Below, piece after piece: positions 22,826 to 34,990 of a stretch of DNA of 64,000 bases. Every line of letters begins with the position of its first letter. Position 1 is the first letter of the stretch. The translations under genes were made by a program, and so were the position numbers. Below the pieces are notes generated by a model that saw only the letters and a program-made list of their open reading frames with translations, searched no databases and was not told the DNA's origin. The DNA is taken from contig CANTUV010000007.1 of assembly GCA_947685225.1 (NCBI GenBank), positions 13,226,501 through 13,290,500 on the forward strand, written 5' to 3'. This stretch comes from Garcia nutans (lineage: Eukaryota; Streptophyta; Magnoliopsida; Malpighiales; Euphorbiaceae).

Positions 22826-24044
22826 GTAATATTAAACCTATTAACATTTGTTTATGAGAATTTTTCATATACGGTACCATGACAATGACACATCCTAATC
22901 CTAGATTAATTATAGAACTTTTGTTTTTCATTTCAAAATCAAACTAAGTTTGTAATACCCAGTATTTTCTTAAATTTTCTTTTAGCTAATAATTGTAATA
23001 ATAAAATAAAAAATTAAAAGTGCAATTTTGATTGGTTAAAAAAATAAAAATATAAAATCTCGAGTAGAAATCAAATGTAATGAAGAACAGTGACAATTCC
23101 TTTCATGGGTCATGACATAAGTATTTTACTTATTTCATGGGCAGTGGCATGTTTTGAATAAGGGGGATGTCACATGTGCAGTTAATCATTATATAACATA
23201 AGCCTTGAAAGTTCCAAAATTTTCAACTTCGTTTAAGCTCAAACAATTAATGTAACTTACTATACGAGTTCATGGAGTGAAAATCATTCATGCATAGAGC
23301 ATCTAATGGAGTAGAAAGCCTTTGGTATATGATAGGTGGATTTCTAACAGCGGTTTTAACTTAAAGAGTAATTCTTACTTAAATCGAGTGCATATACATT
23401 CAGCTAATAAAAATATTTATTTTTCTTATTATCACTCATTTAATAATTTTTTATTATCTGGATGCACATATATTTGGTCTATATTAGAATTTTTTTTAAA
23501 TATGAGTGATTTTTATTTGGGCCTGATGCACACACCTAATCGATAAAAATATTTATTTCTCATATTATTAATTTTTAATAGTTTTTTATTGGCTGGATTC
23601 ATATACATCCAATCTAAGTAAAATTTTCTTAAATATTAGTAATTATTATCTAGATCTAGGTCGGATACATGCACTGCTAATCAATTTTTTGTAACAATTT
23701 TGAGGTAACTACAAGTGGTTTTCTTCTTGACTTATCGATAACCTATTTTACTGTTAACTCACGCCCATATGGCACTGTGTGTCCCACTTTTTTTTTTTTA
23801 TACGTGTATGCTCACATGTATCGGCTCATCGACTCAGTCAACAACCACATGAATCTCCTTTCTTTAATTACTAAATCATAGAAAAAAGAATCCCCATTCT
23901 CTTTCTTGATTGAAACCCTAAACTGATGAAGAAAGTTCTGATTTCCATAACATAGCATCTAATTTCCAGCAATAAACTCAATCACCTTGCCACAAGATTC
24001 TTAATTTTTAATTTTTCTTTCTTTAACACAAGTGATCTAGAGGG
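22826..24044. other. Intergenic DNA with a two-unit ~138-bp tandem repeat
   Basis: At about 23400-23670 two diverged units share AAAAATATTTATTT, TAATAATTTTTTATT and GGATGCACATA/GGATTCATATACAT. The rest is unremarkable; 23750-24040 would be the leader of the GRF-type gene remnant. Confidence 0.5.
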
Positions 24045-24563
24045 ATGGACTCATCACCAACATCAATGGCATCATATTCAAGAAGAAAACTTGTGCAGCT
24101 TGAAGAAGGGCCAAGGAAATATAAATGTAGTGTTCTAAAGGCGCTGCATACATCATGGACTGATTTAAATTCTGGAATAAGGTTTTATGGATGTGCTAAT
24201 TACAGGGTAGGTTTCTAAAAAAGGACTATTTTTTTTTCTAAGTTTCTGAAAAATCTAGTTTCCTATAAATCATTCAAAATTTTGTAGATGTCTTCGTGAT
24301 TATTGGTAGGCTTCTATTGAAGGAAGGAGGAATAAGTGTGATAATTTCAAATAGATTGATGTTGAGATATGTCAGAAAGGACCAAACAAGTTATGGATGA
24401 ATTGAAAAATGAGAAGAGGTTGTTTGAGGAAAATGATATACTAAGGAGAAGATATGGATAAATACCAAAAGAAGAAATAAAATATCAGATTGATGTATTG
24501 AAGGTAGATTTAAGGAAGCTTAAGTTGAAATGGCAGGAAAGACAAAATCATTTTGGAATGTAG
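24045..24563 (+). pseudogene. Broken GRF-type zinc-finger gene (At4g04775-like)
   Basis: The ATG at 24045 opens 54 codons ending at a good donor (AGG|GTAGGT, 24207). They read as the first half of a GRF zinc finger: KYKCSVLKALHTSWTDLNSG then RFYGCANY. The expected second Cys of the first pair is not where the family has it. Downstream, the second half of the finger is unrecognisable, and a Glu/Lys-rich coiled-coil tail (VMDELKNEKRLFEENDILRRRYG, written here only as a label for 24385-24460) is cut by TAA after RRRYG before continuing as IPKEEIKYQIDVLK to a stop near 24562. These proteins are often carried by plant transposons. It is a remnant, not a working gene. Confidence 0.6.
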
Positions 24564-25360
24564 TGTGAAATGGTTAAGTTATTTTGTGTGATGTTTATTA
24601 CAAAAAGTTAGCCGAATTATATGGTTGGAAAAGTAGGAAATGTAGTCATACTTGTCTGAGAAAGACAAAATGAAGATCGTGACAATGTATTTGAAATGTG
24701 GTTGCTTATCCTTCTCTTTTGTTATGGGACTCTTTTCATTTCCTATTGAAGTATGTTTATTTTTTATCTTGCTCATGTTTTAACATATAGTCATGCTTTA
24801 TTGCAAATAACAATAAAATATAGTTATGCCATATTGCAAATATATTATAGTTATGTTTTATAACAAATAACATTAACTTATAGTTATGTTTGGTTGCAAA
24901 ATATATAGGTATGTTTTATTGCAAAACAACAGTAACATTGATATCAAAATAATATAAGTCCATTCACTATAAATATTTTGCACATAATGGTGAAGTTAAT
25001 AAAAATCAAAGTATTTGATTGCCAAAATCATAGGGAGGGGTTCAAAATTTTCAACCTAAAAAAATTACAAGCGAATTGAAGATAAAATTTTAACATTTAA
25101 TATTATAGCAATATTTAGATTTTTGTTATAAATTTCTATAAAAAAAAATTCTCTATTAAAATTTTATATTATTTATTAAATTTCAAAAATTTATTAAATT
25201 TTTTATATGTCTTTTCATTTTAATTATTGAATCTATTAATTTATCTACATAATTTTATTAAATTAAAATTGCTAAAATTACTATTTCAAATGAGAATATT
25301 AGTTTTACTAATTTATAATCAAATTTGCTAAATTCTAGCATTAACCTAAATACCTAAATA
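24564..25360. other. A/T-rich DNA with short tandem motifs
   Basis: About 24780-24935 repeats the motif TATAGTTATGTTTTATTGCAAA four or five times with drift, a pattern seen in the 3' part of GRF-type units. No gene is seen in 24960-25360. Confidence 0.5.
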
Positions 25361-25404
25361 TAAAACTCTAAATATTCACAACAACAACAACAACAACAAA
25401 GCCT

Positions 25405-26518
25405 TAATCTCAAGCTAATTAGGGTCGGCTATATGAATTCTTCTTTTTCACTCGATATGATTTAGGGCTATCTCTTCTGATAAATTTAAAACAACCAGAT
25501 CATTTTGTATCACTTTTGTCCAAGTTATTTTAGGTCTATCTCTGCCTCTTTTAGGTATTTATACTTTAACTAATTTAATTTTTCTGACCAGTGCATCACT
25601 AGGTCTTTATTTCATATGGCCAAATCATCTCAGTCTATGCTCTTTTATTTTATACTCGATAGGCATTACACCTACTTTTCTCTAATGCTCTCATTCCTAA
25701 TTCTATCCATTCCAGTGTGTCCACACATCCATCTTATCATTCTTATCACTGCAACATGCATCTTACTCACGTGTTGTCCTTTCACAGCCAAACACTCACT
25801 ATTATACATCACCGCAGGCCGTATGACAGTGCTGTCGAATTTTCTTTTCAATTTGACTGGCATCTTTCGGTCACATAATACTCCTGTGGTATTCCTCCAC
25901 TTTATCCAACCAGCTTTAATTCTGTGACTTACATCTTCTTCACAACCACCATCCGCTTGAATAATAGAACCAAGGTATTTAAAATGAGTACTATAAGGTA
26001 CTGCTACTCCGTCTAAAATAACTTTGCCTCATTCTCTATTTACGTTATTAAATCTACAATGTATATACTCAGTCTTAATTCTACTAAGCTTAAAACCCTT
26101 TGATTCCAAAGTACTTCTCCATAACTCTAACTTTTGACTTATACCTACTTGGGTCTCATTTATCAACACAATATCATCTGCAAACATCATACACCAAGAA
26201 ATATCATCTTATATATGCCTTGTTAGCTCATCCATGACAAAGACAAATAGATAAGGGCTTAAAGCTGAATCTTAATGTAACCCAATAGAAATAGAAAAAT
26301 CCTTAGTATCCCTTTCAACAGTACGGACACTAGTGATAGCTCCATCATACATATCCTTCAAGACTTAAATATATCTTATAGAAATTCCCCTACGCTATAG
26401 GATCCACTATAAAACTTCTCTAGGTACTATATCATACACCTTCTCTAAGTCAATAAAAACCATATGTAAATCCTTCTGCATTTCTTTATACTTTTCCATC
26501 ACATCTCTAATAAAAAAG
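25405..26518 (-). pseudogene. RTE LINE: distal reverse transcriptase and C-terminal region
   Basis: Continues from the point where copia inserted. Recognisable blocks in order: DLHMVFIDLEKVYD, then the catalytic MMFADDIVLI (FADD codons at 26183-26172, intact), KYLGSIIQADG, and the conserved tail IRMIRWMCGHT. Several stops (for example after PREVL and after SIGLH) and substitutions make it non-functional even without the copia insertion. Confidence 0.85.
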
Positions 26519-26723
26519 TGTAGATAATTATGATGAGAAAAGTTAGGAGAAAAATATGGAATTAATTTGTATAGTTAGAGTTTAAGTTTGTTACGTGATT
26601 ATAGCTAGTATTTGTATTTTAGTTTGTTACGGGAACCCATGTATATATCAATGTAAAAGTACATGAAGAAAGAATATAAGATATTAAAAAAATTTCACCA
26701 AATTTCTCTCGTGTCTTTTTCCA
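26519..26723 (+). repeat. 5' LTR of the copia element
   Basis: Starts TGTAGATAATTATG and ends TTTTTCCA, two bases before the primer site. A second copy is at 31104-31307. Confidence 0.9.
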
Positions 26724-26725
26724 TA

Positions 26726-26737
26726 TGGTATCAGAGC
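26726..26737 (+). promoter_or_regulatory. Primer binding site of the copia element
   Basis: TGGTATCAGAGC, the complement of the initiator tRNA-Met 3' end used by most plant copia elements, two bases downstream of the 5' LTR. Confidence 0.9.
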
Positions 26738-26741
26738 AGAA

Positions 26742-27723
26742 ATGGAGAAGTCTAAAACCATCGAATTAACCACATCATCTGATGAACAAAATGAAAAAGA
26801 AAACCGAATTAACTCTCATGAATCCAAACCCAAATCAAATATTAATCCAGCAGGATACTGTTGGGTTTCAATCTTCTGTACTTCTTGATGAAAGTAACTA
26901 CCTACTATGGGCACAACTGATGGAGATGAGAATTGAAGCACGTAACAAGATGGGGTTTCTCACTGGCCGAATTACAAAACCTCCGATAGATGACCCGAAG
27001 TTTGTTGCGTGGGAAACTGAGAATAACAAAGTGCGTTGCTAGCTGATCGACTCAATGACGCCTAGATTGATGCAACGATTTATATGTCTCAACACAGCTA
27101 AGGAGATTTGGGATGAAGTAAAGAAGACGTAATATGATAGTTCTGATGAAACCAAGTTGTTTGAGCTAAATCAAAAGTCATTCACAACCTAACAGAATGG
27201 ACGGCCATTATCAACTTATTATAATGAGCTGGTAGCTATTTTCTAGGAGATTGATGCTCATAATATGTCACAAAACACAGATGTTGAGAAGCTGGTCTCG
27301 GAACAGAACACAATCACTAGAATGAGGGTTCATATTTTTCTAAGTGGTCTTGATCCTGAGTTTCATCTCTTGCATGAAGAAGTCCTATGTAAGGATCCAA
27401 AACTAGACTTAGATGGAACTTATGCATATATCCGTCGAGCACTCCAACATAAGCAGATGTTTGGAAATCAAAAAATGCCAACAGAAAGTTTAGCCATGGT
27501 GGCTCAGGGGAATAAAGGGAAGTCACAAGGGTCTAGAAAAAATAACTTGATTTGTACTCATTGTGGTGAATCTGGGCACACAAAGCAGCGTTGTTATGAG
27601 TTGATTGGTTATCCCGAGTGGTGGGATTTCACCAAACGGTCTCGGAAGGTGATTCCCAAAGTTGCAGCAAATATTGATGCATCTAACATTGAAGTCCAAC
27701 CGAATGCTAATGTAGCACATTAA
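26742..27723 (+). pseudogene. copia gag remnant
   Basis: The capsid-like protein that would package element RNA. The ATG at 26742 opens a short frame; a +1 shift near 26780-26860 leads into the main gag frame, which runs to 27723 with four in-frame stops (27040, 27130, 27190, 27244). Seen: SVLLDESNYLLWAQLM (the LDGSNYLLW-type start), a CX2CX4HX4C knuckle at 27553-27594 (CTHCGESGHTKQRC), followed directly by YELIGYPEWW, a copia hallmark. Confidence 0.88.
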
Positions 27724-27779
27724 GGTAATTCTTCTATTCCTCACTCTAATTCTGTTACTGTCACTAGTATGAAGAAAAA

Positions 27780-28050
27780 CCTTGGATTATTGATCCAGTG
27801 GCAATGGACCATATGGCTAATGATATGGATACAATTAATGATTTACATATAAGTGATCATTCTGAAATAACCACAGCTAATGGAGGTAAATCCAAAATTC
27901 TAAGAACCAAATCAATTTCTGTCACACCAAAAATACACCTTGATAATGTTCTTGTTGTACCAAATCTCACTAAGAATCTCTTATCTATAAGTTGTGTTAC
28001 AGTTGCTCTCAATTGTATTGTTTCTTTTTGGCCTACTTTCTGTATTTTTT
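27780..28050 (+). pseudogene. copia protease remnant with destroyed active site
   Basis: WIIDPVAMDHMAND stands where the aspartic protease WIIDSGATDHM block should be. The catalytic Asp is there, but Ser-Gly have become Pro-Val. Downstream HLDNVLVVPNLTKNLLSI matches the family. Frame-shifted relative to gag. Confidence 0.85.
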
Positions 28051-28059
28051 AGGACATCT

Positions 28060-29030
28060 TGATGAGGAAGATACTTGGTTATGGTATTAAACGAGCCAAT
28101 CTCTATTTCCTGGATCTCACAAAAGAAGGAACAACATGGTTATGTCATGATGCTCACTCTGTTCGAGACTTAGATGATCACTGGACTTGGCATTGATATC
28201 TCGGCCATATTTCTTTCGGTTATCTTAAAAAACTCATGCCTAAGTTATTTTTTAATGTTGACATTGCTACATTGAAGTGTTTTGTTTGTGAATTTTCTAA
28301 GAATCATAGGGTTTCATATTTGCCTAGTACTAATAAATGTGCTAAACCATTTTCTATGATTCATTCTGATATTTGGGGCCCTGCAAAAGTTTCTTCATTG
28401 TCTGATTGTCGTTATTTTATTACCTTTGTTGATGAATGCACTAGAATCACATAGGTTACTCTACTTAAACACAAAATGATGCTTTTCTTACATTAAAAAT
28501 TTTTCATGCTCTTATACAGAATCAATTTCATCGTAACATTAAGTTTGGCAATTAGATAATGCAAAAGAGTTTTTAGATTCATTATTTGGATTTTTTTTTC
28601 AAAAGCATGGCATTCGGTACCATACTTCCAATGTCTATACTCCACAACAAAATGGTTTGGCTGAACGTAAAAATTGTCAAATTTTGGAAATTGTTCGAGC
28701 ATCTTTGTTTGGTATGAATGTTTCAAAAATTTATTGGGGGGAAGCTGTAAAATCAGTTATTTATATCATGAATCATGTACCTTCACGAATTTTAGGTTTT
28801 CAAACACCTTAAACAAAACTTGAATCTTTTTTCTCTACACCTCATACACCAAATCTTGTATCTCGTATTTTTGAATGCACTGTTTATATCCATGTCCCAA
28901 AGGTCCTTCAAAATAAACTTGATCTCTGTGCAATAAAATGTATTTTTCTAGGGTATTCAGATTTTCAGAAGGGATATAGGTGTTACGATCCCCTCACCAA
29001 GAAACTATATGTCAGCCTTGATGTTTCCTT
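28060..29030 (+). pseudogene. copia integrase remnant
   Basis: GAG-pre-integrase segment (HISFGYLKKLMPK, then CFVCEFSKNHR), then the integrase core start (FSMIHSDIWGPAKVSSLSDCRYFITFVD). The remainder (28454-29030) is recognisable only through several frames, including the block around 28630-28680 that reads like PQQNGLAERKN. Multiple stops. Confidence 0.8.
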
Positions 29031-29559
29031 TCATGAACAAGAACCTTTTTATAAAGATAAGCCATCGCATTCACCAAACCAGGGGGAGAATCATCATGCA
29101 TTTGAAGATTTTTTTGAGCCAAATTTTGACAATTTTGAAAATTTTGATTGCTCTCCTTCGAAACCACCCGAACAACACCCTGATGGAAACCAAAATGAAC
29201 AATCAAAATTGAATAACAGTCTTGAACCTAAGCATTTTGAAGCCTCACCCGAATAGAATGAAACAAGATCAAAGTATGAATAAACCAAATGAACTAGAAG
29301 TTGTACGATCCAACCAAGAACAAGACTATTTAATACTGTTACCAAGTGTGAATCCAAATCAAGAAGTCTCTGAGAATACTACTGTTCAGGTATGTTCTCT
29401 CTTTCAAATTACCACCTAAAGAAATAAGAGGAAAACTGAAAAAACATTATGAACCAACCCTAACAGCCAATACCAAGTATCCTATTAATCATTATGTGTC
29501 TACTCACCGGGTATATGGTCCATATGCTTTTTTTTTTATCAATGGTCCAAGGTTTCTAT

Positions 29560-30330
29560 TCCTAGTAGTGTACAGGAAGCATTAGAAGATACAGACTGGA
29601 GAGCTACAATGAATGAAGAAATGCGAGCTTTGTAACAAAATGGCACGTGGGAATCGGTTGTTTTACCAAAAGGAAAAAAGACTGTTGGGTGCAAATGGGT
29701 GTACACAATAAAACTACGAGCAGATGGTGGTCTTGAACAGTATAAGACTTGGCTCATTGCCAAAGGGTATAACAACAATATGGAGTGGATTATGAAGAGA
29801 CTTTTGCACCGGTTTTGAAATTAAACACCATACAGATTCTTCTATCTGTTGCCTCAAATTATATTTGGAGATTACGACAATTCGATGCGAAAAATGCATT
29901 CTTGAATGGGGACCTAGAGGAGGAGGTTTATATGGTTATTCCACTAGGGTTGGAACTTCCTAAAATGAAAAGTGGAATGGTATCTAAGTTAAAAAGGCAT
30001 TATACAGGTTGAAGCAATCACCTCGAGCTTGGTTCGAGAGGCTCATAATGGAGATGAAATGAGTTGGATATGTGCAGAGTCATGCTGATCACACAATGTT
30101 TATGAAGAGAAGGAATGGGAAAGTCTCTATTTTGATTGTGTATGTAAATGACATGATATTGACGAGAGATGATGAAGAGGAAATGGAGAAATTACAACAC
30201 TATTTCGCTACAAAGTTTGAAATGAAAGACTTGGGAGCCTTATGCTACTTTTTTGGGATCAAGATTACAGGATCGAAGAAGGGTATATATCTATGTCAAC
30301 GAAAATATATCCTAGATTTTTTTAGCAGAA
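29560..30330 (+). pseudogene. copia reverse transcriptase remnant
   Basis: Blocks in order: the VYTIK-type start near 29700, DYEETFAPVLKLNTI (29785 on), QFDAKNAFLNGDLEEEVYM, LKQSPRAWFERL (about 30010), and a catalytic box reading YVNDMIL (30141 on) where YVDD is expected, then FEMKDLGALCYFFGI. Stops and a shift near 30000 break the frame. Confidence 0.88.
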
Positions 30331-30339
30331 ACAGGTATG

Positions 30340-31080
30340 TTATCGTGCAAACCTGCAGAGACACCGATGGAAACGAATCATAAATTTGATCCAAATAGTA
30401 AGAAGTTGGATAATGTGGGAAGGTATCAAAGGTTGGTAGGTCAACTCATCTACCTAACGCATACTAGGCCAGATTTGTCTTATGCTGTTAGTGTAGTAAG
30501 TCAATATATGCATGATCCGACCGAAGATCATATGAATGTTGTTTATCATATTTTAAGCTATTTAAAGGCGTCGCCTGGTCATGTAATTTTTTTATGCTAA
30601 TAATGGATCAACTAGTGTGGAAGGGTTCTCGGATGTTGATTAGGCAGGCGACTCTCTCACACGTCACTCTACCTCTGGTTATCTCACACTGGTCAGAGGA
30701 AATCTAGTGACATGTTAAAGCAAGAAGCAGCCGGTTGTGGCACGGTCAAGTGTAGAGGCTGAATTCTAAGCCATGGCTCTTAGTGTTTGTGAGTTGTTAT
30801 AGGTTAAGTCTGTTTTGGAGGATATTGGTATTACACATTCTGAACCATTGAGCCTAGCATGTGATAATAAGGCTGCTATTAAGATTACATCAAATCCGGT
30901 TCAACATGACAGAACAAAACATGTAGAAGTTGACTGATTCTTCATTCGAGAAAAATTAGACGCCAAGATACTGCAGTTTCAGTTTGTAAAATCAGGCGAC
31001 CAGTTAGCTGATTTATTGACCAAGGCTATTAATGCTAGGATTTTTTGTGCTGTTATTGGCAAGTTGGGCTTGATAGATAT
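30340..31080 (+). pseudogene. copia RNase H remnant
   Basis: PAETPMETN, then RYQRLVGQLIYLTHTRPDLSYAVSVVSQ, later KHVEVD and SGDQLADLLTKA just before the polypurine tract. Several stops. Confidence 0.85.
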
Positions 31081-31090
31081 CTTTTCCATA

Positions 31091-31103
31091 ACTTAAGGGG
31101 GAA
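31091..31103 (+). promoter_or_regulatory. Polypurine tract of the copia element
   Basis: ACTTAAGGGGGAA directly before the 3' LTR; start site of plus-strand synthesis. Confidence 0.85.
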
Positions 31104-31307
31104 TGTAGATAATTATGAGGAGAAAAGTTAGGAGAAAATATGGATTTAATTTGTATAGTTAGAGTTTAAGTTTGTTACGTGATTGTAGCTAGTATTTGTA
31201 GTTTAGTTTGTTACGAGAACCTATGTATATATCAATGTAAAAGTACATGAAGAAAGAATATAAGATATTAAAAAAATTCCACCAAATTTCTCTCGTCTCT
31301 TTTTCCA
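31104..31307 (+). repeat. 3' LTR of the copia element
   Basis: Starts TGTAGATAATTATGAGG; same end as the 5' LTR. The flank resumes with the LINE (SIMEAIF-type RT sequence on the minus strand). Confidence 0.9.
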
Positions 31308-31309
31308 TA

Positions 31310-32770
31310 GAAAGATAGCTTCCATAATGGATCGACTAGGCATAAAACCAAACTGGTTTGGAGAGATACAAGTGTCAAAATGTAAACGGTGTTCCACAAC
31401 TCTCTCCCATAACTTCATGGTGTGGCTCATAAGCTTAATGCCTCTGTAATTTGAGTAATTTTGAATATATCCTTTATTCTTAAAAATAGGTATCATACTG
31501 CTTTATCTTCATTTATTATGCATTTTCTTTGTACTTAGGATCTTATTAAACAAAGTCGTCAACCACACAACTCCTGTATCTCTCAAACTTTTCCAAACCT
31601 CAATGGGTATTCCATCAGGTCCAAATGCTTAACCAATTTTCATTCTTCTCAAAGCTTCTTTTACTTTGGAGAACCTAATCCATCTAGTATACTTCACATT
31701 AATTCTAGGCTATGTTGTCCAAACCCTCAATGATTTCATTATGGCTACCATTAAGAAACTCCTCAAAATAACTTCTCCATCTTTCCTTAATATTTTGTTC
31801 TTTAACTAAGACCCTATTCTTTTCATCCTTGATGCACTTAACTTGGTTCAAATCTTGACATTTTCTTTCCCTTATCTTAGCCAATTTATAAATAGCGTTT
31901 TCTCCTTCCTTTGTTCCAAGTTTTTCATACAAACTCTCTAGAGATTGTGCTCTTGCTTTTCTAACTGTCTTTTTAACATTCTTTTTTACTTGTTTGTAAT
32001 GCTCAAAAGCCTCATTGTCACTACACTTTGGTAAACTCTTATACCATTCCCTTTTACTTATTACTGCTTTTTGCATTTTCTCACTCTACTACCAAGACGC
32101 CTTCGAAAGATGTCCACATCCTTTAGACTCTCCAAGTTCCTTTTTAGCTACTTCTTTAATTATTATAGACATGCCCACCTATAAATCATTTGTTGACATA
32201 TTCATATCCACCTCCCAACATTCGACTTTAACTAAATCATCCTTAAACATCAACTGTTTTATACCTTTTAAAGTCTACCACCTAATCTTAGGAATTTCGT
32301 TTCTCCTAGGCCTACTAGTCCAACTCTTAATCTTGACATCCAACACCACTAATTCATATTGAGTAGTCAATGCCTCACCAGGAATAACCTTGCAATCCTT
32401 AAATCTAGTTTGATTAGTTTTTCTTGTGAGTATGAAGTCAATCTGTCTTCTATTTTATTCACTTTTAAAGGTTACTAGATACGATTCCCTTGTTATAAAA
32501 TATATGTTTGCCAGAATCAATCCATAAGCTATAGCAAAATTAAGTATATTCTTGCCTTCTTTATTTCTAGTTCCAAAACCATAGCATCAATGTACATCCT
32601 CAAAACCTACTCCATCTTTTCCTACATATCCATTTAAGTCTCCTCCTATAAAGATATTCTCATCATTCGGGATTTCTTGCATAAGCTTATCCATATCCTC
32701 CCAGAATTTTTGCTTGCTCTCCCCATCTAATCTAACTTGAGGGGTATAAGCTCACCTACCGCTATCCTTC
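31310..32770 (-). pseudogene. RTE LINE: endonuclease, linker and start of reverse transcriptase
   Basis: Endonuclease pieces at 32770-32400: AYTPQVRLDGESKQKFWEDM, GGDLNGYVGKDGVGFEDVH, GFGTRNKEGKNIL, RQIDFILTR. Linker 32076-31705 (open for 123 codons, rich in Lys/Glu: ERWRSYFEEFLNG). RT begins around 31496 with NYRGIKLMSHTMKLWERV and QFGFMPSRSIMEAIF, ending at the copia junction. Stops occur between the blocks. The 5' end of the LINE is missing. Confidence 0.85.
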
Positions 32771-32841
32771 TCCTTTACCAAGGCTTGGGACTAGCTATGC
32801 ACAAAGAACTCATGTATAGGTGGAGTTAAAACTCTAAATAT

Positions 32842-33315
32842 CCAATAATTAAAAAAAATAAGCATACATAGTGCAAAAAACCAATAATGCACAAAATTTT
32901 CTGCATCTCATTTACAACAATATCATGCAATATGACAATTGTTCATATATTCAAGCATTTTATAATATCTGATATACAAAAAATGAAAATAGTTACTAAA
33001 ACACTAAAATTATGCAAAAAACATTTAATGTTGACTTATAGTGAACCCTTCCAACCAATTGCTCATGTTGTTCTTATAGTTGTCTATTTATGCAACATGG
33101 TTGCCCTTGCCATCACAGCTTTGGTGGCTTGAACAGTAGCTCATTTGGTGTACTCACATCTACACCATCTCCATATTTCGACCTTCTAGAAAGCCTTATT
33201 TCTCTCTCATTTGGAATGGGGAATTGATGTGGAGATATTTGGATAGCATAATTAAATAATTTCTTTTTCTAATTGAGTTTGGATTTTTGTTTATTTGTTT
33301 TCTTAGTAGACTGTT
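32842..33315. other. Short intergenic stretch between LINE and gypsy LTR
   Basis: No recognised gene. A GC-richer block at 33020-33230 gives fragments on both strands (minus: SRRSKYGDGVDVSTPNEL) that I cannot assign; it may be transposon-derived. Confidence 0.4.
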
Positions 33316-34971
33316 TGATGAATTATGTAGTAATTATGAACTACAAATGCACAAGTCGTACATGTAGTAAGAGTTTAATAATATCGTTCCCACAGAGAAG
33401 GAGTTAAATGATTAACTTAAATTCAATTGGACTATTATTTGAAAATAAATAATTTAAATTGATATTTTAAAGTTTATCTAACAATCTCTAATTTTAAATT
33501 CAAAATTAAATACTAATTCAAAATTTAAGATAATTATCTACTAATTCAAACTTTAAATTTAAATTTAAATTCAAAATTCAAATAAATTAAAATTAACAAG
33601 TGAGATTAGATTTCATTAGAATTATTTCAAATGGGCAAAAACTAATTTTTAAATTAATTCAAAACTTTCTTGGATCAAAATTATCAATTTCTTAAAATTT
33701 TAATCTTCTTCTCTTTCAAGCAAGAAAATTAATATTTGCTAGAATTTATAAGTTTTATTTTCATGAACAATAAACTACAATAATCTATCAAGCTCAAAGA
33801 AATATAATTAGTCTCTAGATAATTCTTTTATCTCCAAAATAAATTTCTAAAGTTGTTGATTTCTTAGTATAAAATTATATTTAGCTTTCACTCAACATAT
33901 GATTTCAATACAACAAGTAATTGGTGGCCAATCAATCACATGCTTTAAGAGCAAAATTAATAAAACTTTGATTTAAGAAAAAAATCAATAGTTAAATCAA
34001 TCAATACCCATCATTCATAATTCGAAATCCATCTAATCCCACTAAGGAGATTAGTTATTCATAACTAAATTAAGAATAAAAATAGTAGTAATGAAGAAAT
34101 AATTCATAGGATCCATAAATTTAAAATTAAACTAAAAGAAATAATAAAGAAATCAAAGAATTAAAAATTGAAATTCTAGACCATAATTGAATGTTCAAAC
34201 TAGATGGATGGAGCTTGCAGAAATGATGGCATCCTCCTCAAAGCACAATCTTCTTCTTCCTTTGATCTCCTCTCCAATGGTGGATAAAGCTAATCATAGA
34301 GGCAAATAAAAAGTGTAGTAGAGTTACTCTAGGATGGCTATTGTTAGTTCTCACCTATCTCATCTCTCCTCTCCATTCAAAAATTATTTTTAAAATTTTT
34401 ACAAAATCCAACTACCTAAAAACAGACTCCTACTTCAAATCTACTTTTGTAGAATTCAAATTTCTATTTTCAAGCCAATTTTCTATTAGATAGATACCTT
34501 ATCTCAATATGACTCCTCCACTAAAGTTGTAGGCCTTTAAGAGTAGATAACTTTAAGCTTTTTTATGACCTCAATCGGACTTTGGACTACTAAGATATGG
34601 CCCAATTACTCTTAGTGGCGCGGACTAGAATTTTGCTTCAACATCTCAGGCTTAATTTCAACTTAATAGTTGGAGATCCAAACGATCTTGGATTTCAATA
34701 AACTAGACTTCTCTGGAAATCTTGAGATGTTCTCTACAAACTTCATGAAGACAACTTTCTCAATCTCGAACTCTATCATTATCATAATCTTTATTGAAAC
34801 TTTAAGGGTCCAATCTGCCTAAAATCTCTGTTTGCAAGAGTCCTATAAAAAAACTAAGCTTTATTAAAAAATAATAAACTTAAAACACTTAAATAAGCTT
34901 AGAATAAATTAATTCAACTCAATTTTATGCTAAAACCGATAGAAAAATAAATGGTCAATGTGCACTTATCA
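33316..34971 (-). repeat. 3' LTR of an Athila-like gypsy element, 1,656 bp
   Basis: On the minus strand it runs TGATAAGTGCACATTGACC to AATTCATCA, with TG/CA ends. The purine-rich tract that primes plus-strand synthesis lies just outside its 5' edge (higher coordinate), so this is the 3' LTR of a minus-strand element. No partner LTR is present in the window. Confidence 0.75.
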
Positions 34972-34990
34972 AATTCTCCCACACTTGAAT
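34972..34990 (-). promoter_or_regulatory. Polypurine tract of the gypsy element
   Basis: Minus strand TTCAAGTGTGGGAGAATT immediately before the LTR; a form common in Athila/Tat-type gypsy elements. Confidence 0.7.

Larger units (their letters stand above)
26519..31307 (+). mobile_element. Complete but dead Ty1/copia LTR retrotransposon, ~4.8 kb
   Basis: Two LTRs of about 205 bp (26519-26723 and 31104-31307), tRNA-Met-type primer site, polypurine tract, and gag-protease-integrase-RT-RNaseH in copia order. The LTRs differ by about eight substitutions and one indel (roughly 4%). The flanking duplication is imperfect (AAAAG left, GAAAG right if the LTR ends at CCATA). It sits inside the RTE LINE in the opposite orientation. 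All coding domains carry stops or shifts. Confidence 0.9.
25378..32826 (-). mobile_element. RTE-type LINE, split by a copia insertion, with 15-bp target duplication
   Basis: A non-LTR retrotransposon in minus orientation. Its 3' end (low coordinate) is the (GTT)n tail at 25401-25378 next to GCTTTGTTG, typical of plant RTE LINEs. Its target duplication TAAAACTCTAAATAT occurs at 25361-25375 and 32827-32841. Reading 5' to 3' on the minus strand: endonuclease remnant (about 32770-32400; APE-like FIGGDLNGYVGKDG), linker (32076-31705), reverse transcriptase start (31496-31310; IFKNKGYIQNYSNYRGI), then the copia insertion, then the rest of RT and the C-terminal domain (26518-25405). It is truncated at the 5' end and contains many stops. 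Confidence 0.88.
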
